A DNA stretch of 64,000 bases from Frateuria sp. Soil773 (GTDB taxonomy: Bacteria; Pseudomonadota; Gammaproteobacteria; Xanthomonadales; Rhodanobacteraceae): assembly GCF_001428405.1 (NCBI RefSeq), contig NZ_LMSL01000034.1:622-64621 (forward strand), given 5' to 3'. The notes beneath the pieces were generated by a model that was given only the letters and a program-made list of their open reading frames with translations, was not told where the DNA came from and ran no database searches. Positions 57,837-64,000 of the stretch are shown here, one piece after another (the first letter of the stretch is position 1; each line of letters begins with the position of its first letter). The position numbers were made by a program, and so were the translations under genes.

Positions 57837-59489
57837 ATGAATCAAGGATCACGATGGAACGTATGGCTGCGGCATGGTGCGATCGCCGCGGCTTATGCCT
57901 TGGGTTACGTGTTGCTGCGGCAGGTATCGTGGTCGCACTGGATACTGTTCGCCGGCTATCGCTTCGCGGTGCTGCTGCTGGTGCCCTACCGCTACTGGCC
58001 GGCGCTGCTGGCCGGCGAGATGGGGCCGGTGGGCTATGCAAGCCTTTCCTGCCTTGGGGACTTCGGCTGGGTCTGGTCCGCGCTGATGCTGGTGCCGCCG
58101 CTGGGCTTGGCGATGCCCATCGTGCGGTTCGGCCGCGAGCACCTGAAGATGGTGCCTGCCACGGGGCCGGTGCGCGTGGGCGCGGTCATGGCGTGCACGT
58201 TGGCGGTGTCCGCGGTCTGGACGCTGGCCTATGTGGTCACGCTGTCGACCGCGCGCGTTCCGGCCTCCCTTGAGCCGATCGATTACGGCGTCGAGGCTGC
58301 GCGCTGGTTCATCGGCAACTACCTCGGCATCCTCACGCTGGTCCCCCTGGTGCTCCTGGCCTGGGAGCAGCGCGCGAAGTGGATGGCGAAGCCGCGGGCC
58401 GGGTTCGCGCGCGCGATGCAGAGCCCGCTCGCATTGGAAACGGCGACCTTCGTGCTGCCCGCGCTGGCCATGCTGGTCTGGCTGGGGCTCGCGGCTCCGG
58501 GCGAAAGCTCGCGGTCGCTTGCGCGCCTGCTGATGTTCGCGCCCGTGGTCTGGCTGGCCCTTCGCCATGGCTGGTACGGTGCGGCCATCGGCGTCACCGC
58601 CGCGAGCGTGTCGGTGTCCCTGACGATGCCGGCGCTCTACGACCCGACGACGCTGCGTGCCGAGGTGCTCGTGGCATTCGCGGCCAGTTCCATGCTGCTG
58701 TTCGGCGGAAGGATCGCGGTGCTGCGCCGGCAGGCGGGCCCGGAAGGGCGGGGAGGGCATCCGCTGGCCCTGGCCCGGCGGATCCAGGCGCAGTGCGAAG
58801 CCCAGTTGCGCCAGGGCGCGCTGGGGGTCGAGTCGGTCAGCAGCACGGTGCACGCCACGGAGGAACTGCTGTTCGACCGCCTGCGGGAATACCGGCCCCT
58901 GATCGATACCCGTGAACTGCGCCGCCGCACCACGTTGACGCGCGAGCAGTTGTTCCAACTGGCCGACGGCCTGTATCCGGCCTCCCTGCGCGAGTACGGC
59001 CTGGTCGCGGCGTTGCGCCACGGCGGCCTGGCTCGGGCGCTGAACGCCCATCGCATCGGCTACTGGTGCCAGATGCGCGGCGCCATCCAGCAATTGTCGG
59101 AGCCGCTCCAGCTCACGCTGCACCGCCTGGTGTGCGAGGGGGCCAGCTACCTGTGCGCCAGGCACAGCGTGCAGGACGTCACCGTGTACCTGCGCCATGG
59201 CCAGCGCGACGGATGGCAGTGGGTGGTGGTCCGGATCGATGCGCTGTTCTCCGACGATCCCGGATTGCAGATCCGCGGGGAATCGCTGGCGCAGCGGCTG
59301 GCGGCCACCGGCCTGGGCGTCGAGGCGATCCGCGACCGTGCGGCGCTCTACGAGGGGGTGACGCACGTGCGTTCTTCGGCGCACGGCGAATGCATCAGCG
59401 TCCTGTTGCGCGAACCCTGCGCCAGCCAGCCGCAGCGGGTGGCGCCGTTCGAGCGCGCCACCCGCGGGGCGATGCCTAATTTTAGTTGA
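57837..59489 (+). CDS. MASE1-domain protein with degenerate histidine-kinase-like core
   Basis: A 550-residue membrane sensor. The N-terminal 290 residues have eight or so hydrophobic segments and the RFAVLLLVPYRYWPALLAGE and WFIGNYLGILTLVPLVLL signatures of MASE1. The cytoplasmic part matches the end of NarL-type kinases in outline: LYPASLREYGLVAALRHGG, LHRLVCEGASYLCARHSVQDV and LAATGLGVEAIRDRAALYEGVTHVRSSAHGECISVLL. The residues expected for ATP binding look missing: the N-box Asn of the usual EALTNAxKHA is not there and no DDG follows. A phospho-acceptor His box is also not evident. It is probably a non-catalytic sensor or pseudokinase. Confidence 0.75.
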   Translation: MNQGSRWNVWLRHGAIAAAYALGYVLLRQVSWSHWILFAGYRFAVLLLVPYRYWPALLAGEMGPVGYASLSCLGDFGWVWSALMLVPPLGLAMPIVRFGREHLKMVPATGPVRVGAVMACTLAVSAVWTLAYVVTLSTARVPASLEPIDYGVEAARWFIGNYLGILTLVPLVLLAWEQRAKWMAKPRAGFARAMQSPLALETATFVLPALAMLVWLGLAAPGESSRSLARLLMFAPVVWLALRHGWYGAAIGVTAASVSVSLTMPALYDPTTLRAEVLVAFAASSMLLFGGRIAVLRRQAGPEGRGGHPLALARRIQAQCEAQLRQGALGVESVSSTVHATEELLFDRLREYRPLIDTRELRRRTTLTREQLFQLADGLYPASLREYGLVAALRHGGLARALNAHRIGYWCQMRGAIQQLSEPLQLTLHRLVCEGASYLCARHSVQDVTVYLRHGQRDGWQWVVVRIDALFSDDPGLQIRGESLAQRLAATGLGVEAIRDRAALYEGVTHVRSSAHGECISVLLREPCASQPQRVAPFERATRGAMPNFS

Positions 59490-59940
59490 CGTGCGTGGTG
59501 CATTCGACCGGGTTGGTGCAGGTCGCCTCCGCCTTGAACACCATCGCCCCGTCGTCCTGCGGCATGGCGGTGATCTGGACCGAACCGTCCTGGTAGATCG
59601 CGACTCCTGCGGCGCCGCCGGTGGCCGTCGTGCCGTCCTGAGGCGTCTGCAGCAATTTCGCGCTGCGTCCCATGGGCAGGGGCAGGAAGATGCCGTTGGC
59701 CGTCGCCACGGCCACCAGGACGTTGCCGGCCGCATCGTTGATCTGCACGTATTTCACGCCGGACTTGACCCAGACGTAGGCGTGGAAGCCGGGTGCGAGG
59801 CTCACGTCCGGCGTGTCGGTGGGCCAGGTGCTGCCCAGTCCGGTATTGAGCTGCTGTTGCGCGAAGGCAGGTCCGGCGAAAGCGGTAGCCATCAACCCCG
59901 CGAGCATGGCTTGCCGAACGGTAGATCCAAGACGTTTCAT
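59482..59940 (-). CDS. Exported hypothetical protein
   Basis: A 152-residue protein, unrecognised, with a signal peptide (AMLAGLMATAFAGPAFAQ). The mature part is beta-rich: HAYVWVKSGVKYVQINDAAGNVLVAVA and GVAIYQDGSVQITAMPQDDGAMVF, ending with CTNPVECTTHVN where two Cys may pair. GGGGATGC lies 8 bases before the ATG. Its 3' end overlaps the MASE1 gene tail-to-tail by 8 bp. It could be a periplasmic binding or envelope protein. Confidence 0.65.
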   Translation of the reverse strand: MKRLGSTVRQAMLAGLMATAFAGPAFAQQQLNTGLGSTWPTDTPDVSLAPGFHAYVWVKSGVKYVQINDAAGNVLVAVATANGIFLPLPMGRSAKLLQTPQDGTTATGGAAGVAIYQDGSVQITAMPQDDGAMVFKAEATCTNPVECTTHVN

Positions 59941-60415
59941 CGGTGCATCCCCTTTTCGTCGGTGGTCGAGACCCGAATGTAGCACCGCCCGCCGTAGGCG
60001 AACGTGGTATGGGGCGACGTTCCCCCACCTTTGAGTAGCACAGTGGTTTGTAGTCCAATCCCCCATCCGAAGGAGATTGGACGGGTTTCGGCATCCGCTC
60101 GATCACAAACCTGGGCGGTGAAAGCCTCCTGCTGCTCGATTGGCCGGGCATGGTGTTGCCCGAACGCCGACCGGCTTTCGTACCGGCGAAGTGGACCTTG
60201 CTGGCTGCAGATCGCCTAACGGCGGAGGCCGCGGCGAATGAGCTGGAGCTGTTAAGTCAGGTGATTGCCGAAGTAGCTCTAAGTTATAGCAATTGCAAAT
60301 TGCTGCAAGCCGCGACGAAAAGACTTCTCACAGGTCGCATAGCGTTGCAATTTACTTGTTGGCATACAGTGATCACTGCCGTGAAAGTAATCGGAAGTTT
60401 GATTGTCTCCTGCCA
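59941..60415. other. Boundary region of the tRNA-Phe island with a possible gene fragment
   Basis: Composition changes from native GC to AT-rich at about 60270. From 60090 to 60430 one plus frame reads GIRSITNLGGESLLLLDWPG then MVLPERRPAFVPAKWTLLAADRL and AANELELLSQVIAEVAL without a start codon of its own before 60150; it may be the end of a truncated gene. TCCAATC...GATTGGA (60055-60081) forms a 7-bp hairpin. A 25-bp segment on the minus strand near 60016-60040 is repeated inverted at 62893-62917. Confidence 0.35.
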
Positions 60416-62431
60416 TCATGTCGGGCAATGACGCGCCCTATCCGGGTAACCGCAGATGCCACCATTGCGCGGGAACGGTCTAGGTTGCGTGGGGCGAGGC
60501 ATAGATGTCGACGAATTGAAGTTGCGCGTTTTGTCCATGACCGGGTCTTTTAACGGATCGATGACGTACGCTTGTAGCCAGCTCACATCGGCACACAAGA
60601 CGCCATTTTCGTTTGCTTCGCACGCACCTGATGACTCGGGGAATATTCGCCCGTATTTTATCCATCCGAGAATCGTATTTTTCCTACGACAAAACAAAGA
60701 AGAGCAATTGTCCGATTTTTCTGCATTATCCGAGGGGGTATCAACGGCGAATCCCTGCGGGCTGCCACAATCTCCATTCGCCACACCTTGCATAGCATTC
60801 CGCTTTAGACAAAGCGCAACCGCCATGCCCAATTCGTCGGCATTCCAGTCGACGTTGTCTTTCCTGAAGGGCGCTCGAGCCAAATAGTCATAGTACGTGA
60901 GGGCGTACCCATCGGGGCTCATCGCGTGATTGAGCTCGCGAAGAGCTTCCGGAGGAGTGCCGGCGGACTTCAGCGTCCATGTAACCTCATTGTTCAAAAC
61001 AGTCCAAGGTCCCTTCAATACCTTCCCAAAGTCGCCTCGCGCCAAAGACTGCCCATCGCTGCCCGCATCAGCATTTCGAGCTTGTTTTTGAAGTATTTCC
61101 ATGAGCTTCGAGCCTCTCGCTACATCGCTTCCGGGAAGCATGGCCAGGATGCGTGTGAGTTGCTCTGGCGTGTAGGCGATGCTGTTTCGACCCCCTGTCA
61201 GAGCCGACGCTGGGCAGAGCTGTGGCACGGTGCTTTTGGAAAGCGCCGTGAAGTCACATTCGCCTGTTTCACGACACTGGAGAATAATCTGCTCAAGACA
61301 GCGTCGAATGGTTGATAGAGCTGTGTAGTCATTTGACAGATCTGGAATAGTCGAATAGGGTAGATAGAATGAAGCGGGGTCTCTCAGTGCGGCATTATAG
61401 ACATTCTCTAATTTCTTGGTCCTGGCGATGGACGCAGAAAGGGAGCGAATGTCATCGGAGTGCGTATCGACGAGGTTGGCAGACGGAGCTACAACTAAAT
61501 AAGGCGTAACGACGATCTTATATGGAACTGCTTGCGTTGGAGCGAAGTTCGCGTATGACTCTATGTGGGAAATGGCGGCGGCCATGTTCATTGGGATATT
61601 GAGATCGCCGCCGCTTTGAAAGACGTGAATATCGAAATTGTCTGCAGCCAAGGTTTTTATTTCTTTAGTCGTAATGTCCACGCCGCCGCTCGCACCCCAA
61701 CCCGAAGCCGAGGCGCTTAAAGTGAAGGATTTTCCATCAGTGTTATTTAGGGTGCGCTGATCAAAGAGATAGCTCAGCTGGCCGCCGATGCGGATACTAG
61801 AAACAAATCCATCGCCGCATGCCTGAAGAAAGCGTTTAGGGCCTTCCAACGGATCGCTGTCAAGAATGGCTCTCGCAGTATTTGTGAGTCTCAGTGGCAC
61901 CTTGCCGTCCGTGATGAAGCTGGCCCCCTTGTCAACATGTGCAAGACCAAGAATATGCGTTGTGGTTCGGTCATTCGTGTTCCACGTCGTGTAGTTTGAA
62001 GACGCATGCGCGCCGAAGGCGCCGACGCCGTATCCTCCGTGCGCAGAAACACTGAGCAGACTTTGTAACTGTTCTGAGTCGAAGACGTAGTGGTACTCAA
62101 TGGTGGCTGAGCCGCCCTGCTGCGTTTGCTCACTGCCGACGACGCATTGATTCAGAGTTCGAGTCCCGAAACCCCTGTTCCAACCTTGGCCGAGTACGAC
62201 ACCCTCAGGTGGATATTCATCCACCTCCTCGCCAAAAATATCCCGAACGGTACGACCTACGGTCGATGCTGGAACTGGCACTTGGCGATTCCTCCATGCC
62301 AATGCATAGCTGGATTCATCGCTTAAGGTGGACTGAGAGCCCGACGGATTATCGGGGCCTTTTTTTCCGCACCCGAACAACAAGATCGAAGAACTCGCAA
62401 ATGCGAATAGCAAAAAATTGGCGCGAAACAT
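60416..62431 (-). CDS. Large lipoprotein with MACPF/perforin-like features
   Basis: A 671-residue lipoprotein: lipobox LLFGC with Cys21, then a Gly/Ser-rich spacer. Residues about 75-320 look like a membrane-attack-complex/perforin core: GVVLGQGWNRGFGTRTLNQC at the start, SVSAHGGYGVGAFGAHASSN (a Gly/Ser/Ala run as in the first insertable cluster), FLQACGDGFVSSIRIGGQLS at about 200-220 (compare the Y-G-T-H-[F/Y/I]-x(6)-G-G MACPF signature) and LSASASGWGASGG with VFQSGGDLN after it. The rest is unassigned and Cys-rich. The gene is near 50% GC, so horizontally acquired. AGGGGGAAC precedes the ATG. It lies 71 bp behind a small gene on the same strand. Pore formation is inference. Confidence 0.5.
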   Translation of the reverse strand: MFRANFLLFAFASSSILLFGCGKKGPDNPSGSQSTLSDESSYALAWRNRQVPVPASTVGRTVRDIFGEEVDEYPPEGVVLGQGWNRGFGTRTLNQCVVGSEQTQQGGSATIEYHYVFDSEQLQSLLSVSAHGGYGVGAFGAHASSNYTTWNTNDRTTTHILGLAHVDKGASFITDGKVPLRLTNTARAILDSDPLEGPKRFLQACGDGFVSSIRIGGQLSYLFDQRTLNNTDGKSFTLSASASGWGASGGVDITTKEIKTLAADNFDIHVFQSGGDLNIPMNMAAAISHIESYANFAPTQAVPYKIVVTPYLVVAPSANLVDTHSDDIRSLSASIARTKKLENVYNAALRDPASFYLPYSTIPDLSNDYTALSTIRRCLEQIILQCRETGECDFTALSKSTVPQLCPASALTGGRNSIAYTPEQLTRILAMLPGSDVARGSKLMEILQKQARNADAGSDGQSLARGDFGKVLKGPWTVLNNEVTWTLKSAGTPPEALRELNHAMSPDGYALTYYDYLARAPFRKDNVDWNADELGMAVALCLKRNAMQGVANGDCGSPQGFAVDTPSDNAEKSDNCSSLFCRRKNTILGWIKYGRIFPESSGACEANENGVLCADVSWLQAYVIDPLKDPVMDKTRNFNSSTSMPRPTQPRPFPRNGGICGYPDRARHCPT

Positions 62432-62502
62432 AGGTGTTCCCCCTTAGCCATACGAGATGGACGAATGACTTTACGGCAATTTTTCTATGATCGGAGCGAC
62501 GG

Positions 62503-62790
62503 CTATTCGGTGACGAAATCGATGTGGGCTTCGCCTGTGCGCATATCAGGAAAGATTGCGCCGAGATCTCGGCCACTTTTATCCGCATCTAAAGTGAACT
62601 TATCGCAGTCGATCGTTCCGCTGCCGACATCAATCTGTGTCTCTTCAGCGACAGTTCGCCACGTGCCGGTTTTATGCATGTCCAGGCAGGGATACTGGTC
62701 ATCAGTGGACCAAGTCCCGTCTTCGTCCACTGAGAGCGGAAATCTATTTCCGTCTGGATCATGGAAAGTTAGGTGTGCAGCCTTGCCCAT
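62503..62790 (-). CDS. Small hypothetical protein upstream of the MACPF-like lipoprotein
   Basis: A 95-residue protein, unrecognised, acidic and rich in beta-strand residues (HLTFHDPDGNRFPLSVDEDG, CLDMHKTGTWRTVAEETQ). No signal peptide is evident. The start at 62790 is chosen because GAGGGGAAGC lies 5-13 bases before it; a longer start at 62811 exists. It is in the same low-GC segment and 71 bp upstream of the large lipoprotein, likely co-transcribed. An immunity, chaperone or regulatory role would be a guess. Confidence 0.6.
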   Translation of the reverse strand: MGKAAHLTFHDPDGNRFPLSVDEDGTWSTDDQYPCLDMHKTGTWRTVAEETQIDVGSGTIDCDKFTLDADKSGRDLGAIFPDMRTGEAHIDFVTE

Positions 62791-63002
62791 ACGCTTCCCC
62801 TCGTGCGGCAATTGACTACTACTTTCTTGTGCAAGTATGCGCGCGCCATTGAGCTCAAATCAATGGGCGGCGAACTCCAGTCTGCCGCGCCCCTCCAAGG
62901 TGGGGGAGCGTCGCTCCCTATATTCTTCGTACCAGTGCGTGAAGATGGGCTGCTGAATGCTCGTGTGACGGTGGCCAGTTGCTTAGGCAAGGTCGCTGCA
63001 CC
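62791..63002. other. Non-coding part of the island
   Basis: Holds the promoter of the small gene and the inverted copy (62893-62917, CTCCAAGGTGGGGGAGCGTCGCTCC) of the segment near 60016-60040. Short frames here are probably debris of the integrase C-terminal part. Confidence 0.35.
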
Positions 63003-63330
63003 TCACTCGGAACCACCCACGGCCACGACCTCAAAGCTGTTCGTGGCCTGTTCCATGTCCGCTGCCCTTTCAGCCTTTCCGGGGTCGGTTCCCGCTGCCA
63101 GCAGCTTGCGAGCTTTATCGCGCTTCGCGCGGGCATCGGCCAAACCGGCATAGGGGGTAAACGCCGAGACTAAATGTGTTGTGCTTGCCAGTGATGGGGC
63201 GGCGATTGTCCATGCGCCATCAGCACGCGCCATCGGGGCGCAAGAGTAGGTACAGGCCACCGCCATCGGTATGCTTGATGGGCTTGTCTATGGGCTTTGC
63301 CTTACGGATGGCTGCGTCAGTAAGTGGCAT
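63003..63330 (-). pseudogene. Frameshifted, truncated P4-type tyrosine integrase
   Basis: Reading from 63330 on the minus strand gives MPLTDAAIRKAKPIDKPIKH then TDGGGLYLLLRPDGAC and a stop at about 63220. After a gap the same strand resumes SLGVYP in one frame, then YAGLADARAKRDKARKLLAAG and TDPGKAERAADMEQATNSFEVVA in another frame, ending at a stop at 63003. This is the arm-type N-terminal domain of P4-like integrases (KAKPxDKPxKLxDGGGLYLxV and SLGVYPxxxLxxARxxRxxAxxLLAxGxDP). At least one frameshift and an internal deletion are visible, and the catalytic domain is missing. It lies 163 bp from the tRNA-Phe 3' end, the usual place for an island integrase. Confidence 0.85.
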
Positions 63331-63433
63331 GACAGTAACGGGTTTGGCCGTGGGCCGGTTAACGTCATTGTTACCGCCATGGATCACCGGATCGCCAGGG
63401 GCGATCTCGGACAGTGGTGGACCGCAGATAGCA

Positions 63434-63458
63434 GAAAACCCGCATCTCTGCGGGCTTT
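63434..63458 (-). terminator. Intrinsic terminator downstream of tRNA-Phe
   Basis: Minus strand: GCCCGCAGAGATGCGGGTTTTC. CCCGCA-TCTC-TGCGGG is a 6-bp perfect stem with a T run on the minus strand. It lies about 35 bp past the tRNA 3' end and probably ends its transcript. Confidence 0.75.
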
Positions 63459-63492
63459 ACTGGACAACTCAGGACAGCTTGAGTTTGCAACA

Positions 63493-63568
63493 TGGTGGCC
63501 GAGGACGGAATCGAACCGCCGACACGGGGATTTTCAATCCCCTGCTCTACCAACTGAGCTACCCGGCC
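63493..63568 (-). tRNA. tRNA-Phe (GAA)
   Basis: A 76-nt tRNA on the minus strand. It begins GGCCGGGTAGCTCAGTTGG and ends with the T-loop GGTTCGATTCC, acceptor arm and an encoded CCA. The 7-bp acceptor stem pairs GGCCGGG with CTCGGCC (one G-U). The anticodon loop TTGAAAA gives anticodon GAA for phenylalanine. The tRNA 3' end faces the low-GC island and the decayed integrase, so it is the probable attachment site. Confidence 0.97.
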
Positions 63569-63843
63569 GATGAACTGGGTTGAGCCGTCAATTAAAGCGG
63601 AATCGACCTGTTTCGTCAAGCACTGATTTGACCGTCTCGCCGCGCCACGCTTGGCGCCAGCGCTCATGCGACCTGGGCGAGAGCAAAACGTGAATTCGAG
63701 AGGACAGGCGGACTGCCGGGTGGGGCGGATTTGGCTGAATGAACCGCCAGGAACCGCCAGGAACCGTGGTGAAGGGGGCCGCACGGGGGCCGCAAATGGG
63801 AGTATCGTCGGGGCCGCAGCATTCGCCAAGCCGGGGAGCCACG
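63569..63843. other. Region upstream of tRNA-Phe
   Basis: 275 bp with no convincing gene. It must hold the tRNA-Phe promoter. The tandem AACCGCCAGG-AACCGCCAGG-AACCGT (near 63740-63765) and GGGGGCCGCACGGGGGCCGC are short direct repeats. Confidence 0.4.
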
Positions 63844-64000
63844 ATGGCCGTTCAACTCGAACTTTCGCAAAAACTCGTCGACAGTCTGACCTTCGAGAAC
63901 AGGATCGTGGGTGTGTCCAAGACGGGCCAATACCTCTACGAAAAAACGCCACCGGATGAGACCGAGTGGACCGTGCGCGATGGGGGTAAAACTGGCGTGT
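63844..64000 (+). CDS. Partial CDS, N-terminus only
   Basis: 52 codons running off the window end: MAVQLELSQKLVDSL, then FENRIVGVSKTGQYLYEK and ETEWTVRDGGKTGV. CCGGGGAGCCACG provides a ribosome site. The family is not recognised from this fragment. A second tyrosine recombinase N-terminus is possible given the tRNA context, but the usual arm-type signatures are absent. Confidence 0.5.
   Translation, partial: MAVQLELSQKLVDSLTFENRIVGVSKTGQYLYEKTPPDETEWTVRDGGKTGV

Noticed and set aside
57114-57845. 243-codon minus-strand frame in the gap before the MASE1 gene
   Set aside because: Its N-terminal part runs antisense into the next gene; at most the last 69 codons could be a gene, and support is weak.
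63844-64000. N-terminus of a second integrase
   Set aside because: The 52 visible codons lack the arm-type signatures; the call stays open because the gene is cut by the window end.

Overview
The window is a 64 kb stretch of high-GC (roughly two-thirds G+C by eye) bacterial chromosome with dense, short-gapped operons. Gene content and order point to a gammaproteobacterium of the Xanthomonadales group, most likely the Rhodanobacteraceae or Xanthomonadaceae. The main support is the block ptsI-ptsH-EIIA(Man)-rapZ-hprK-hpf-rpoN-lptB-lptA-lptC-kdsC-kdsD, with ibaG-murA divergent from it, together with purN-purM, DUF2066-perM-hda, suhB/trmJ and a family of dispersed palindromic repeats built on CATTCCTGCGAAAGCAGGAA-like cores. 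The genus is inference; no 16S rRNA gene or species marker lies in the window.

Layout. 1-4.7 kb: small enzymes (GFA protein, GNAT), a DUF4105 membrane protein and a lipoprotein alpha/beta hydrolase. 4.8-6.2 kb: a low-GC insertion holding one PD-(D/E)XK-like ORF followed by a well-formed integron-type attC site, with no integrase nearby. 6.2-8.4 kb: a TetR regulator divergent from a flavin monooxygenase, with a palindromic operator candidate between them. 8.6-18.6 kb: a secreted CocE-type hydrolase, an OmpA-like lipoprotein, an acyl-CoA dehydrogenase with a LEA-like lipoprotein, a penicillin-binding-type serine hydrolase, a SET-domain protein, a DJ-1/PfpI protein and a DUF6438 protein. 18.7-24 kb: an EF-G paralogue and two tandem paralogous membrane-anchored, proline-rich proteins. 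24.6-36.4 kb: the regulatory PTS, sigma-54, LPS-transport, Kdo and murA block. 36.5-37.4 kb: a small Tlde1-like L,D-transpeptidase gene translationally coupled to a secreted partner, which looks like an effector-immunity pair. 37.4-56.4 kb: purine synthesis, hda, a LuxR regulator, suhB/trmJ, CorC-like, Pit phosphate transport, RecQ and a Kef-type antiporter.

57.8-64 kb: a MASE1 protein with an apparently degenerate kinase core, then an AT-richer genomic island next to tRNA-Phe. The island carries a large lipoprotein with MACPF/perforin-like features, a small co-transcribed partner and a frameshifted, truncated P4-type integrase close to the tRNA 3' end.

The most interesting parts are the two accessory loci: the orphan cassette with attC at 4.8-5.7 kb and the tRNA-Phe island with the MACPF-like lipoprotein at 60-63.3 kb. 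The Tlde1-like pair at 36.5 kb comes next. Family calls rest on motif reading only; no database search or structure prediction was run.
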